Shown: piece by piece, positions 8,780 to 17,070 of the stretch | How the letters are laid out: every line of letters begins with the position of its first letter | Position numbering within the stretch: the first letter of the stretch is position 1 | NCBI RefSeq assembly: GCF_051235805.1 | Contig: NZ_JBPNXV010000001.1 | Location: 124,001-188,000 of the forward strand | DNA: 64,000 bases | Reading direction: 5' to 3' | Source: Pseudothermotoga_B sp051235805 | Lineage (GTDB): Bacteria; Thermotogota; Thermotogae; Thermotogales; DSM-5069 | Position numbers and translations under genes: made by a program | The notes under the pieces: generated by a model | Told to the model about the DNA's origin: nothing | What the model saw: the letters and a program-made list of their open reading frames with translations, nothing else | The model's database searches: none

Positions 8780-9748
8780 ATGAAAGGCAAGCACGTCTTG
8801 ATAGTGGTTTTGCTCGGTGCGGTTTTTTGTTCAATAGCCTTGGGTGCAGACTTTCCAACCAGACCAGTCACGATCATAGTTCCCTATTCTGCTGGAGGAG
8901 CAACAGATTTGATTTTCCGAGCGGTTGCATCGGTGTTCCCGAAGTATGCGAACGGTCAACCTTTGGTCGTGAACAACATACCAGGCGCTGGTGCTGTCAC
9001 TGGTGTGATGGAGTTCTTGAAAGCCAAGCCAGACGGTTACACACTTCTGTCAATTCAAGCAGCAATCATCACGAAGATTCACTGGAGTGAGGTTAAGTTC
9101 ACAATTGACGACTTTGTTCCAGTGATAAACATAGTTCACGATCCCAGTTACATCTTGGTTAGGTCGGATTCTCCTTACAAAACGTTGACTGATCTGGTTG
9201 AAGCAGCTCGCAAGAATCCTGAGACGATAACCCTTGGTAATGGTGGTGCTGGAGGAGGAAATCATCTTGTTGCCGTAGCCTTTGAAGAATTCGTTGGTGT
9301 TAAGTTCGTACACGTACCGTATGAAGGTGGTGGACCAGCGATAACAGCGCTCGTTGGTGGACATGTTGATGCGGTGATTGCAGCGGCTCCAGAAGGCGTA
9401 ACTAATGTGCAGAGTGGTCAGTTAAGAGTTCTTGGGGTTTTGGGCGCGAACAGACTCTCAGTCTTTCCTGACGTACCTACTGCGGTGGAGCAGGGGTATG
9501 ATTTCAGGCTTGGCATGTGGCGAGGCGTTGCAGCACCAAGAGGTACCCCTCTTGAGACTGTGAAGGTTTTGCACGATATCTTGTACAAGTGCATCAACGA
9601 TCCCGATTTCCTCGCAAAAGCAAAGGAACTTGGTTGCATGATTTCGTATATGGATTCTGCTACCTACCAGAAGTTCATGAGAGACCAGAGCCAATTTTGG
9701 GAAGCTTTGATGAAAAGTAGACGACTTGGAGAAAAATACGGTAAGTGA
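8780..9748 (+). CDS. tctC: Tripartite tricarboxylate transporter substrate-binding protein (TctC/Bug family)
   Basis: 322 residues, standard for the Bug/TctC family of periplasmic receptors. Signal peptide residues 1-22 (ends ALGA), then the family start DFPTRPVTIIVPYSAGGATD, in which the PxxxGGxxD loop contacts the carboxylate of the ligand; later VPYEGGGPAITALVGGHVDA is the second family motif. The Asp at the end of the first loop is typical for di- and tricarboxylate or related acidic ligands. GGGGAGGTG lies ahead of ATG 8780. It heads an operon with tctB and tctA; a strong hairpin follows the gene. Confidence 0.92.
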   Translation: MKGKHVLIVVLLGAVFCSIALGADFPTRPVTIIVPYSAGGATDLIFRAVASVFPKYANGQPLVVNNIPGAGAVTGVMEFLKAKPDGYTLLSIQAAIITKIHWSEVKFTIDDFVPVINIVHDPSYILVRSDSPYKTLTDLVEAARKNPETITLGNGGAGGGNHLVAVAFEEFVGVKFVHVPYEGGGPAITALVGGHVDAVIAAAPEGVTNVQSGQLRVLGVLGANRLSVFPDVPTAVEQGYDFRLGMWRGVAAPRGTPLETVKVLHDILYKCINDPDFLAKAKELGCMISYMDSATYQKFMRDQSQFWEALMKSRRLGEKYGK

Positions 9749-9753
9749 TCTTT

Positions 9754-9775
9754 CCCCCCACCGTCAGGTGGGGGG
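9754..9775 (+). terminator. Intercistronic GC-rich hairpin between tctC and tctB
   Basis: Perfect 9-base stem CCCCCCACC / GGTGGGGGG with a GTCA loop, five bases after the tctC stop, without a long T-run. More likely a partial terminator or 3'-end stabiliser that raises receptor expression relative to the membrane subunits. Confidence 0.7.
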
Positions 9776-9794
9776 GTTCTGGGAGGATAACGGT

Positions 9795-10244
9795 ATGTCT
9801 TCGCGCGCGAAAGATCTTCTTTCTGGTTCCATAGTGTTTTTAACGGGATTTGCCTTCTATTTACAGACTCTGAAGATAAGACCAGTGAAAATAGGTTTGA
9901 GTCCTGCTGATTTTCCCAGATTGATTACGACGATGATGATGATTTGTGGTGCTGTTCTTGTTCTGAAGGCATTGGTTACAAAACACGTTAAGCAGAAAAG
10001 GGATTTCGAGTCAGGTAATCTCAAGAAGATAGGGTTCTTAGTTGCTGTCTTTTTCTTTTATGCCTTACTTCTGGATCGGATAGGATTTGTGTATTTGACA
10101 CCAGTCTTTCTGTTTGCTTCAATGTATGTTTTCGGAATGAAAAGACATCTGTTGAACATCATCATAAGTATTACAACAACGATTGCTGTGTACCTTGTCT
10201 TTGCACATGTTTTCAAAGTCCCCCTACCACGTTTTTCTCTGTGA
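9795..10244 (+). CDS. tctB: Tripartite tricarboxylate transporter small membrane subunit TctB
   Basis: 149 residues with four predicted transmembrane helices, as in TctB. GGGAGG at 9781 fixes the start at ATG 9795 (MSSRAKDLLSG); the open frame extends upstream through the hairpin but has no ribosome binding site there. The loop DRIGFVYLTPVFLFASMYVFG is the usual G-F-x-x-x-T segment of the family, and the C-terminus VPLPRFSL recurs in the partial protein at the right edge of the window. TctB is the poorly conserved small subunit that works with TctA and the TctC receptor. Confidence 0.85.
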   Translation: MSSRAKDLLSGSIVFLTGFAFYLQTLKIRPVKIGLSPADFPRLITTMMMICGAVLVLKALVTKHVKQKRDFESGNLKKIGFLVAVFFFYALLLDRIGFVYLTPVFLFASMYVFGMKRHLLNIIISITTTIAVYLVFAHVFKVPLPRFSL

Positions 10245-10247
10245 GAG

Positions 10248-11747
10248 GTGTTGAATATGCTCAACTATTGGGTTGAAGGAATAAAGATCGCACTTCAACC
10301 ATCCACTTTCTTGTTGATGGTGCTCGGTGTGATCAGTGGCATAGTTGTGGGAGCTTTGCCAGGTGTGACCTCTTCGATGGGAATAATATTGCTTCTGCCG
10401 TTCACTTACTATCTTGAATCGAAAATAGCGTTATTAATGCTTGTTGCGATGTATTGTGCTTCTATGTTCGGTGGTTCAATAGCTGCGATTTTGCTTCGAA
10501 CGCCGGGTACTCCCTCTGCGGCGGCGACAGCAATCGATGGTTACCCATTGGCTCAACAAGGCAAAGCAGGAAAGGCGCTGAGTGCTGCATTGATAGGTTC
10601 TGTAATAGGTGGACTTGTCAGCGGTGTTTGTATGATATTTCTGGCTCCTTTTCTTGCAAAAATCGCTTTGAAGTTCGGTCCCGCTGAATATTTCTCCTTG
10701 GCAATCTTTGGGTTGACGATCATAGCAAGTGTCTCGGGGAAGAATCTCCTAAAAGGTATTGTCTCTGGTTTGATCGGTTTGCTGCTGGCAATGATAGGAA
10801 TTGACAATATAAGAGGTACAGAGAGACTTACCTTCGGCATACCTGCTTTGGACAACGGTTTTGATTTTCTGCCTGTTATGATAGGTGTTTTTGCTGTAGC
10901 AGAAGTTCTTGAGAGAATAGGAAAAAGACAAAGAGTTGAACAGACCACTTTTTCCATTCGAGGACTGTGGCTCACATGGGATGAATTTCGCGGTATTTTG
11001 CTCGCAGTTCTGGTTGGCTCTGTCATTGGGGTCTTCATAGGTGTACTTCCTGGAACAGGTGGAACGATTGCCACCTTCCTTGCTTACAACGAGCTGCGAA
11101 GATGGTCGAAGAACAAAGATAAATTTGGCCAAGGTGCTTTGGAAGGCGTTGCTGTCTGTGAAACCACTAACAATGCAGTTACTGGGGGTGCGATGGTTCC
11201 CACCTTGGCACTGAGTATTCCTGGTGATGCAGTGACGGCGGTGATGTTGGGTGCGCTGATATTGATAGGTGTTAAACCAGGTCCACTGCTCTTTGCGCAG
11301 TATCCAGATGTTGTATATACACTCTTTGCCGGATGGTTCATCATACAGTTGCTGATGCTTGCAGTGGGCTTTGTCTCAATAATTGCAGCCCCGAGCATTT
11401 TGAAGGTTCGTGACGAGATACTCATGCCGATAGTCTTGGTTTTGTGTGTTGTTGGATCTTTTGCGCTGCGCAATAACATGTACGATGTCTTTGTTGCTCT
11501 CGCTTTTGGTGTGATAGGTTATTTTATGAGAAAAGCAGAGTTTCCAATGCCTCCGCTCGTTCTCGGGTTGATCTTGGGTCCAATGGCTGAACAGAATTTG
11601 AATCGTGCACTCTTGACATCCAAGAATGATTGGTTTGTGATCTTCAAACGTCCTATTTCCTTGACACTGATTCTGTTTGCTCTTTTGTCCGCAACTCTTT
11701 CAATAGTGAGTTCTTACAGGGCTTCGAAAAAGGAGGCAAAGAGATGA
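10248..11747 (+). CDS. tctA: Tripartite tricarboxylate transporter large membrane subunit TctA
   Basis: 499 residues, the normal TctA length, with about 11-12 transmembrane helices. Conserved glycine-rich segments are present: VVGALPGVTSSMGIILLLPF near the N-terminus and its repeat VFIGVLPGTGGTIATFLAYN near residue 265, the two related halves of the transport path. TctA is the secondary transporter that takes substrate from TctC, driven by an ion gradient. Spacing is 3 bases from tctB, and the stop overlaps the next ATG (ATGA). Confidence 0.93.
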   Translation: MLNMLNYWVEGIKIALQPSTFLLMVLGVISGIVVGALPGVTSSMGIILLLPFTYYLESKIALLMLVAMYCASMFGGSIAAILLRTPGTPSAAATAIDGYPLAQQGKAGKALSAALIGSVIGGLVSGVCMIFLAPFLAKIALKFGPAEYFSLAIFGLTIIASVSGKNLLKGIVSGLIGLLLAMIGIDNIRGTERLTFGIPALDNGFDFLPVMIGVFAVAEVLERIGKRQRVEQTTFSIRGLWLTWDEFRGILLAVLVGSVIGVFIGVLPGTGGTIATFLAYNELRRWSKNKDKFGQGALEGVAVCETTNNAVTGGAMVPTLALSIPGDAVTAVMLGALILIGVKPGPLLFAQYPDVVYTLFAGWFIIQLLMLAVGFVSIIAAPSILKVRDEILMPIVLVLCVVGSFALRNNMYDVFVALAFGVIGYFMRKAEFPMPPLVLGLILGPMAEQNLNRALLTSKNDWFVIFKRPISLTLILFALLSATLSIVSSYRASKKEAKR

Positions 11748-12838
11748 CAAGAGCACAAGAAATTGAGATCAAACTGAAAAGGGTTAGAGATTTCCTCGAT
11801 CAACAAAATCTTGTTGGAATGCTTTTGAAAAAACAGCCCAACTTCTCTTGGGTGACTGCCGGTGGCTTGAACATGGTGGGTATCGCAACGGAAATGGGGG
11901 TCACATCTGTTTTGATAACTCAAGACGGAGCATACGTGATTGCAAACAAAATAGAAGCGCCGAGGATGAAAGACGAAGAGGTTGACGATTTCTTTGAGAT
12001 TCTTGAATACGATTGGTTTGAAAACAGAGAAATAGATATTGTGAAGAGTATTGTGAGTGGTGAAGTAGGTTGTGATACACAGGTGGGGGGATTGAAGTAC
12101 GTTGAGCCACAGTTCAACAAATTGAGATATGAATTAACTGAGTCGGAGATTGAGCGGTATATGTACCTTGGTGAGAATCTATCGCGAAGTCTTGAAAGTG
12201 TCTTGCTCTTCACAAAGCCGCAGGACAGTGAATGTGAAATCGCAGGCAGAATCAGCGCAGAGCTCTGGAAGTACAGAATCGATCCGACTGGGTTTATGGT
12301 TGCCGCTGACGAGAGGGCAAAACTTTACCGTCACCCGATTCCTACAACGAAGAAGATCCAGCGGATGGTGATGGTTTCTGTAAATGCGCGCTACAAGGGA
12401 TTGATAACAACCATCACTCGAACCGTCTGGTTTGGTAAACCACCATCAGAATACATCGAGCAGTACAGAGAGAATGTAGAAATAGAATGCATCATGATCG
12501 AGAAAACAAAGATCGGTACGAAGATGAATGTGCCGGTACTTGCAGCAATTGAAGAATACCAAAAACGGGGCTATTCAGATGAGTGGAAGCGTCATCATCA
12601 AGGAGGTCCGATGGGATACTATGCCCGCGACATAAGAGTAACTCCATCTTGTGAAGAAGTAGTGAGAAAAAACCAAGCCTTTTGCTGGAATCCGACGATC
12701 AGCGGTACGAAATCTGAGGACGGCTTCATAGTCACTGAGGATGGTCCTGTGATGATAACCAGACCGTTCATCTTTCCCAGACTGGAGATTGAAGTTAACG
12801 GGGCTAAGTTCGTCAGACCAGATGTCATTGTCTTATAG
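11744..12838 (+). CDS. M24 (creatinase/aminopeptidase P) family protein lacking most metal ligands
   Basis: 364 residues from ATG 11744, chosen because AGGAGG lies ahead and the codon overlaps the tctA stop. Residues 1-130 form a creatinase-type N-domain, the rest a pita-bread M24 domain. In true aminopeptidases two Asp, a His and two Glu bind metal. Here the first Asp region reads MVSVNARYKG, the second reads ITTITRT (Asp replaced by Thr), the His region reads HHQGGPMGYY and the first Glu region reads CWNPTISG; only the last acidic site (TKSEDGF) remains. That points to a creatinase-like metal-independent hydrolase or a non-peptidase role. The operon suggests action on the imported acid or an amide of it; the substrate is unknown. 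Confidence 0.8.
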   Translation: MTRAQEIEIKLKRVRDFLDQQNLVGMLLKKQPNFSWVTAGGLNMVGIATEMGVTSVLITQDGAYVIANKIEAPRMKDEEVDDFFEILEYDWFENREIDIVKSIVSGEVGCDTQVGGLKYVEPQFNKLRYELTESEIERYMYLGENLSRSLESVLLFTKPQDSECEIAGRISAELWKYRIDPTGFMVAADERAKLYRHPIPTTKKIQRMVMVSVNARYKGLITTITRTVWFGKPPSEYIEQYRENVEIECIMIEKTKIGTKMNVPVLAAIEEYQKRGYSDEWKRHHQGGPMGYYARDIRVTPSCEEVVRKNQAFCWNPTISGTKSEDGFIVTEDGPVMITRPFIFPRLEIEVNGAKFVRPDVIVL

Positions 12839-12849
12839 GGGGTATTAGT

Positions 12850-14031
12850 GTGCAAAAGATTCGTGTCGGCATGGTTGGTGTTGGCTTCATAGCCAAGATA
12901 CACATGGCTGCTTTCGCAGAAACCAGTCAGTTCATTGAGGTCGTTGGTGTTTGTGCCTCGAAAAGGGAAAATGCTGAGAACTTTGCTTCTCAGTACAAGG
13001 TACCACTCGTTTTTGAGAACTTTGAACAACTGTGTGCAAGTGAAGAAATCGACGTGGTTGACATTTGTGCCCCGACAGCGCTGCACGATGCGGTGATATT
13101 CTCGGCTTGCGAGAACAAAAAGCACGTCATATGTGAAAAACCACTCATCGGTTACTACGGAGAGGATGAACCAGGAATCGAACACGTTGGATTCGAGGTG
13201 TCCAAAACTAAGATGTACCAGGAGATTTCCAGAAAGATGACCTTGATTGAGCAGAAAATCACCCAAGCAGGCGTCAAGTTCATGTACGCAGAGAATTGGG
13301 TTTATGCACCCTCCGTTGAGAAGATGAAAAGGTTGCTAAGAGTCTCCGACGGAGTTGTTTTTGAACTTAGAGCTGAGTGCAGTCACTCAGGTTCACAAGC
13401 TTCCTATTCGAGGAAGTGGAGAACATCGGGTGGGGGGAGTTTGATGCGCCTTGGCTCGCATCCAATTGCAGCAGTATTGCACATGAAGTATTTTGAGGGA
13501 CTCGTACGCAGTGGCAGACCCATTAAACCAGTGGCGGTTGTCGGAGAGATCGGTTACCTGACAAAGATGGAGTCTTTGAAAGATCGACCTTGTTATGTGG
13601 CAAGAGGTTGGGAGGATGTTGAAGATTGGTCAATGGCAATCATCGATTTTGATGATGGTTCCAAAGCAACCGTTTTTTCAACAGATCTCAGTCTTGGTGG
13701 TGTGAAGAACAAAATAACTGCATACATGTCGAACGGTGTGATAACTGCAAACATGACACCAAATGATTCTGTGGTTGCGTTCGCACCTAATGAAACTGTC
13801 TGGAAAGATGAGTACATCTGTGAAAAGCTCGAGACGAAAGCAGGTTATAGCTTCCCATCGGCGGATGAATTCTGGGCAAGGGGCTATCCACAAGAGATGA
13901 AAGACTTCGCACTCAGTGTACTTGAAAACAGAGAACCTGCATCTGGTTTCGATCTTGCAAAACAGACTGTCCAGGTGATTTATGCTGCGTATCTTTCTGC
14001 AGAGCTTCAGAGGAAGGTGAAAATTGATTGA
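12850..14031 (+). CDS. Gfo/Idh/MocA family NAD(P)-dependent oxidoreductase
   Basis: 393 residues from GTG 12850, 11 bases after the M24 stop, with TAGGGGG as binding site. Residues 4-12 (RVGMVGVGFIA) are the Rossmann glycine motif; ICAPTALHDAVI and the catalytic-lysine motif CEKPL (about residue 96-100) are typical of the family, as is GGGSLMRLGSHPIAAVLHM for the substrate domain histidine. An insertion of about 50 residues follows CEKPL (YGEDEPGIEHVG...), longer than in inositol dehydrogenase relatives. Such enzymes oxidise or reduce sugars, sugar acids and polyols; the substrate cannot be read from sequence. Confidence 0.88.
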   Translation: MQKIRVGMVGVGFIAKIHMAAFAETSQFIEVVGVCASKRENAENFASQYKVPLVFENFEQLCASEEIDVVDICAPTALHDAVIFSACENKKHVICEKPLIGYYGEDEPGIEHVGFEVSKTKMYQEISRKMTLIEQKITQAGVKFMYAENWVYAPSVEKMKRLLRVSDGVVFELRAECSHSGSQASYSRKWRTSGGGSLMRLGSHPIAAVLHMKYFEGLVRSGRPIKPVAVVGEIGYLTKMESLKDRPCYVARGWEDVEDWSMAIIDFDDGSKATVFSTDLSLGGVKNKITAYMSNGVITANMTPNDSVVAFAPNETVWKDEYICEKLETKAGYSFPSADEFWARGYPQEMKDFALSVLENREPASGFDLAKQTVQVIYAAYLSAELQRKVKID

Positions 14032-14088
14032 CCCTCAAGCCATGTGGGGCGTGTCTTGGGGGAATTTTCAGGGTAGGAGGGATGATAG

Positions 14089-15051
14089 ATGAAAAAGTGG
14101 ATTCTTGTCTTGATGCTGCTTTTCTCTATGATGGTCTTAGGAGCCCAAATCACGCTGAAAGCTGCCACACCATTTCAAAAGGGACATGTTCTGGCTGATG
14201 CTATGGAGTTGTTCAAACAAAAGATTGAAGCACAGACTAATGGTCGCATTGTGGTAGAGATGATCGTCGGTACAGTTTCTGAGGAAGATGCGAACACTCA
14301 ATGTTCGCAAGGTGTTGTTGATATGCAGTTCACTGGTGGAAGACCCGTGGAAGTGTTTGCTCCTCAATATTTCTTTGTCAATGCACCGTTCGTGATCAAA
14401 GATTACGAGCATTTTCTGAGGGTTTGGAATGGACCTCTCGGTGCAAAGGCAAAAGCTCAAATAGCCGAGAAGGGTAACATGGTGTGTCTTGGGACGGTCT
14501 ATCGCGGTTACAGACAGTTCACTTCGAACAAACCTATTTATGGACCAGCGGACCTCAAGGAGATCAAACTCAGACTTCCGGTTGTCCCGACCTGGGTGAA
14601 GATATGGGAAGCCCTTGGCACAAAACCAGTCACAGTTCCGTTGACTGAGCTCTATCAAGCTCTAAAGGAAGGTAGAGCAGAAGCTTCTGAGGGAGATCTG
14701 ACGCAAATTTCCTCTTTCAAACTCTACGAGGTTCAGTCTTACCTGACTTTGACAAATCACTTGTGTGGTGTTGGTTGGGTAGCCATGAACAAAACGACTT
14801 ACGACAAGCTATCTAAAGAAGATCAGCAGCTCATTCAATCGATACTCGATGAGGTCTGTGCTTGGGCTACGCAGAAGATAAAAGACAACGAGAGCAATAT
14901 AATAGCAGAACTTGAGAAAAACGGTATGAAGGTTGTTACGCTTGATTCCTCTGTTCTTCAAACCATAAGAGAGATGGCTAAGCCCGCCGTGGAAGAACTT
15001 TTCAAGACTACCTGGCCCGTCACGACTTGGGCAGAGGTCCTTGCACAGTAA
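14089..15051 (+). CDS. TRAP transporter DctP-family solute receptor without DctQM
   Basis: 320 residues, signal peptide of about 18 residues (MMVLGAQ), then ITLKAATPFQKGH, the usual DctP opening. The conserved arginine that binds the ligand carboxylate lies in LKEIKLRLPVVPTWVKIWEALG. TRAP receptors hand acidic solutes to a DctQM membrane pair, but no such genes are near; the only membrane partner in this operon is TctBA. It may serve a distant DctQM or sense the same ligand. 57 bases after the oxidoreductase gene with AGGAGGGATG just before ATG 14089; a hairpin follows. Confidence 0.88.
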   Translation: MKKWILVLMLLFSMMVLGAQITLKAATPFQKGHVLADAMELFKQKIEAQTNGRIVVEMIVGTVSEEDANTQCSQGVVDMQFTGGRPVEVFAPQYFFVNAPFVIKDYEHFLRVWNGPLGAKAKAQIAEKGNMVCLGTVYRGYRQFTSNKPIYGPADLKEIKLRLPVVPTWVKIWEALGTKPVTVPLTELYQALKEGRAEASEGDLTQISSFKLYEVQSYLTLTNHLCGVGWVAMNKTTYDKLSKEDQQLIQSILDEVCAWATQKIKDNESNIIAELEKNGMKVVTLDSSVLQTIREMAKPAVEELFKTTWPVTTWAEVLAQ

Positions 15052-15055
15052 ACTG

Positions 15056-15075
15056 AGGGTGCCGCAAGGCACCCT
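15056..15075 (+). terminator. Hairpin after the TRAP receptor gene
   Basis: Stem AGGGTGCC / GGCACCCT, loop GCAA, four bases past the stop; followed by TAAATACG, a weak U-tract. It probably ends or stabilises the transcript of the TTT/TRAP operon. Confidence 0.65.
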
Positions 15076-15088
15076 TAAATACGAATAT

Positions 15089-15116
15089 TTGCCAGGCAAG
15101 GTACATATGTTAGAAT
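15089..15116 (+). promoter_or_regulatory. Probable promoter of the glycerate kinase gene
   Basis: TTGCCA (15089-15094), 16-base spacer, TAGAAT (15111-15116). It would give a leader of about 235 bases before the kinase. In that leader (15117-15357) I see no gene and no convincing structure. Confidence 0.45.
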
Positions 15117-15357
15117 CATAAAGGTTGCCGAAGTTACGTAAAGTGTGTTCTTTCTTTCTGCTGTTGAACTCAGTTTTGTTGATAGTGCCTATAGTACTCT
15201 GTGTGCGAAATTGATGAGAGTTGCCGACTACTTTGCCTTGTTTTTGAGAGGTACATCTGCCAATATCAATCCAGCAGGTTCGAGAGAGTTTTTTGAGAGC
15301 TCAGTACAGTTCTGATCAACTTCAACATAGGCTTCTTTAGTGAATCTCGGTGAGGGG

Positions 15358-16608
15358 ATGAAGATGCTCAGAGAGGATGCGCTCAGGATAATCACCGAAA
15401 CTGTACACCATCTTTTACCAGAAAACGCAGTGACTGAGTCACTCAAAGAAATCAATTTGGAAGGGAATGTGACAGTCGTTGCCATTGGTAAGGCAGCATG
15501 GAGGATGGCAAAGGCTGCCAAAGAAGTTCTTGGGAACAAGGTTATCAAAGGCGTGGTTATTACGAAATATGGTCACAGTTTGGGAAAGATAGAAACTCTT
15601 GAAGTCTGTGAAGCAGGACATCCAGTACCAGATGCAAATTCAGTTCGAGCTACTGAACGCGTCCTGGAGATTGTGAGCGATCTGAATTCTGGTGACACTG
15701 TTTTGCTTTTGATCTCTGGAGGAGGTTCTGCACTCTTTGAAAAACCAAAAGGTAGTGTCACACTGCAGCAACTTCAAGATCTCACAGAGCAGCTTCTGAG
15801 AAGTGGTGCTGACATTGTGGAGATCAATACGATTCGTAAGCATCTATCTGAGGTCAAAGGAGGAAGATTCGCTCAAAAGGTCTTTCCTGCCAGAGTGATT
15901 TCGCTGATTCTCTCGGATGTCATAGGTGATAGGATCGACAGTATTGCCTCTGGACCCGCATATCCAGATTCTACGACCAGTGAAGAAGCATTAGCGATTC
16001 TTGACAAGTACAAGATAAAGGTGGAAGATTCGATCAAAAAGGAACTCCAAGAAGAGACTCCAAAAGAACTCTTCAATGTGGAAACGAAGATCATTGGCAG
16101 TGTTAAACTTGCTTGCGAAAGAGCGGCTGAAGTGGCTTCGAAACTTGGGTATAGCACGATGATCTTAACTACAACACTTTCCTGTGAGGCAAAAGAGGCT
16201 GGAAAATTTTTAGTATCCGTTGCGAAAGAGATTCTTCGCAGTGACAGACCTCTTTCAAAGCCCGCCGCGGTGATACTCGGTGGAGAGACTGTTGTTCGAG
16301 TAACTGGGACAGGTAAGGGTGGAAGAAATCAAGAGTTGGCGCTTTCTGCGGCAATTGAAATAGATGGATTTGAGAAGATCGTGATTTGTTCTCTTGGAAC
16401 CGATGGAACAGATGGTCCTACAGATGCAGCAGGTGGCATAGTCGATGGTACAACATGTAAAAGAATGAAAGCTCTTGGTATTGAACCGGTGAAGATGCTG
16501 TTGAACAACGACTCTTACAATGCGCTTAAACCAATTGGTGATCTTCTCATCACTGGACCTACTGGTACTAATGTAAACGACCTTGTTTTTTTGTTGGTTG
16601 GTAGATGA
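15358..16608 (+). CDS. Glycerate 2-kinase (GckA/TtuD, MOFRL family)
   Basis: 416 residues from ATG 15358, close to the length I recall for the Thermotoga glycerate kinase. Phosphorylates D-glycerate, giving 2-phosphoglycerate in this family, which enters glycolysis. Motifs of the family are visible: VVAIGKAAWRMAKAA, LLISGGGSALFEKP (about 120-133), EINTIRKHLSEVKGG and, in the C-terminal MOFRL domain, GKGGRNQELALSAAI and GTDGTDGPTDAAGG. GGTGAGG precedes the ATG; ATG 15364 is an equally good start and GTG 15340 is less likely. As the last gene after the TTT/TRAP set it suggests that the imported acid is degraded through glycerate (for example tartrate, glycerate or a sugar acid), an inference. 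Confidence 0.9.
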   Translation: MKMLREDALRIITETVHHLLPENAVTESLKEINLEGNVTVVAIGKAAWRMAKAAKEVLGNKVIKGVVITKYGHSLGKIETLEVCEAGHPVPDANSVRATERVLEIVSDLNSGDTVLLLISGGGSALFEKPKGSVTLQQLQDLTEQLLRSGADIVEINTIRKHLSEVKGGRFAQKVFPARVISLILSDVIGDRIDSIASGPAYPDSTTSEEALAILDKYKIKVEDSIKKELQEETPKELFNVETKIIGSVKLACERAAEVASKLGYSTMILTTTLSCEAKEAGKFLVSVAKEILRSDRPLSKPAAVILGGETVVRVTGTGKGGRNQELALSAAIEIDGFEKIVICSLGTDGTDGPTDAAGGIVDGTTCKRMKALGIEPVKMLLNNDSYNALKPIGDLLITGPTGTNVNDLVFLLVGR

Positions 16609-16719
16609 TAACTCAAAGAGCGCCTTGATTCTGCAGAGCATCAAGAAATCAAATGGCGAATTCAGTTGCCGAGGATTCACACCATACTTCTAATCAATTT
16701 TTAATCTTTTGGTGTAACT

Positions 16720-16889
16720 CTATCTGAAAACAGTCAACGACGTCCATCGGGGGATGGGTTTATAGATGATTTAGCCAATCGCAAGGTGTTTGTGCACCTT
16801 GCTTTTTCTTTGGAAATTCCCACAGAATATCGGGGGCTCGGGCAGCTGTAGCCTCTCCCATAAGAACATCCTCCTTGGATTTGCAGATA
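16720..16889. ncRNA. Candidate structured RNA in a gene-free block
   Basis: The 16609-17070 gap has no convincing gene. Its middle folds on paper: 16721-16726 TATCTG pairs with 16884-16889 CAGATA, followed inward by AAA/TTT and TCAA..GA/TC..TTGG, giving a long interrupted end helix. Inside lie the hairpins CCATC-GGGG-GATGG (16744-16757), GCAAGGTG-6-CACCTTGC (16781-16802) and a G/C-rich block 16830-16860. The overall shape, a long irregular rod of about 170 bases with a large central loop, recalls 6S RNA, but I cannot match known 6S signatures and cannot fix the strand. On the plus strand the second hairpin followed by TTTTTCTTT would end transcription at about 16811, which argues for the minus strand. 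Confidence 0.35.
16781..16811 (+). terminator. Strong hairpin with T-run in the 16.6-17.1 kb gap
   Basis: GCAAGGTG / CACCTTGC stem (8 pairs, loop TTTGTG) followed directly by TTTTTCTTT. By shape it is a rho-independent terminator on the plus strand, 170 bases past the glycerate kinase stop. It lies inside the candidate RNA above, so the two readings compete. Confidence 0.6.
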
Positions 16890-17070
16890 AGCTGACTTTA
16901 AAACCCTACTATCTCATTAGCAGTGAGAGACAAATTCGGCTAAAAGATGTAGTAAATCACGAAAAGATAGAACCACATAAAATTGCACATGAAAAACTTC
17001 GCCGCCAATTCAACTTATTGTTAGATTGATCTTCGAACAACTACAGCCGAGAGAAAATCACAACATCAGT

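Noticed and set aside
8503..8877. A minus-strand frame of 124 codons before tctC
   Set aside because: It crosses the promoter and operator-like region and overlaps the tctC signal peptide on the other strand. No family features.
15228..15548. A minus-strand frame of 106 codons overlapping the glycerate kinase start
   Set aside because: The C-terminal part (ADVPLKNKAK) looks protein-like, but most of the frame is antisense to the kinase gene, and it has no binding site or family motif. At best a remnant.
16790..17029. A plus-strand frame of 79 codons in the 16.6-17.1 kb gap
   Set aside because: It starts inside a terminator hairpin, has no ribosome binding site and no recognisable composition. 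Taken as part of the noncoding block.
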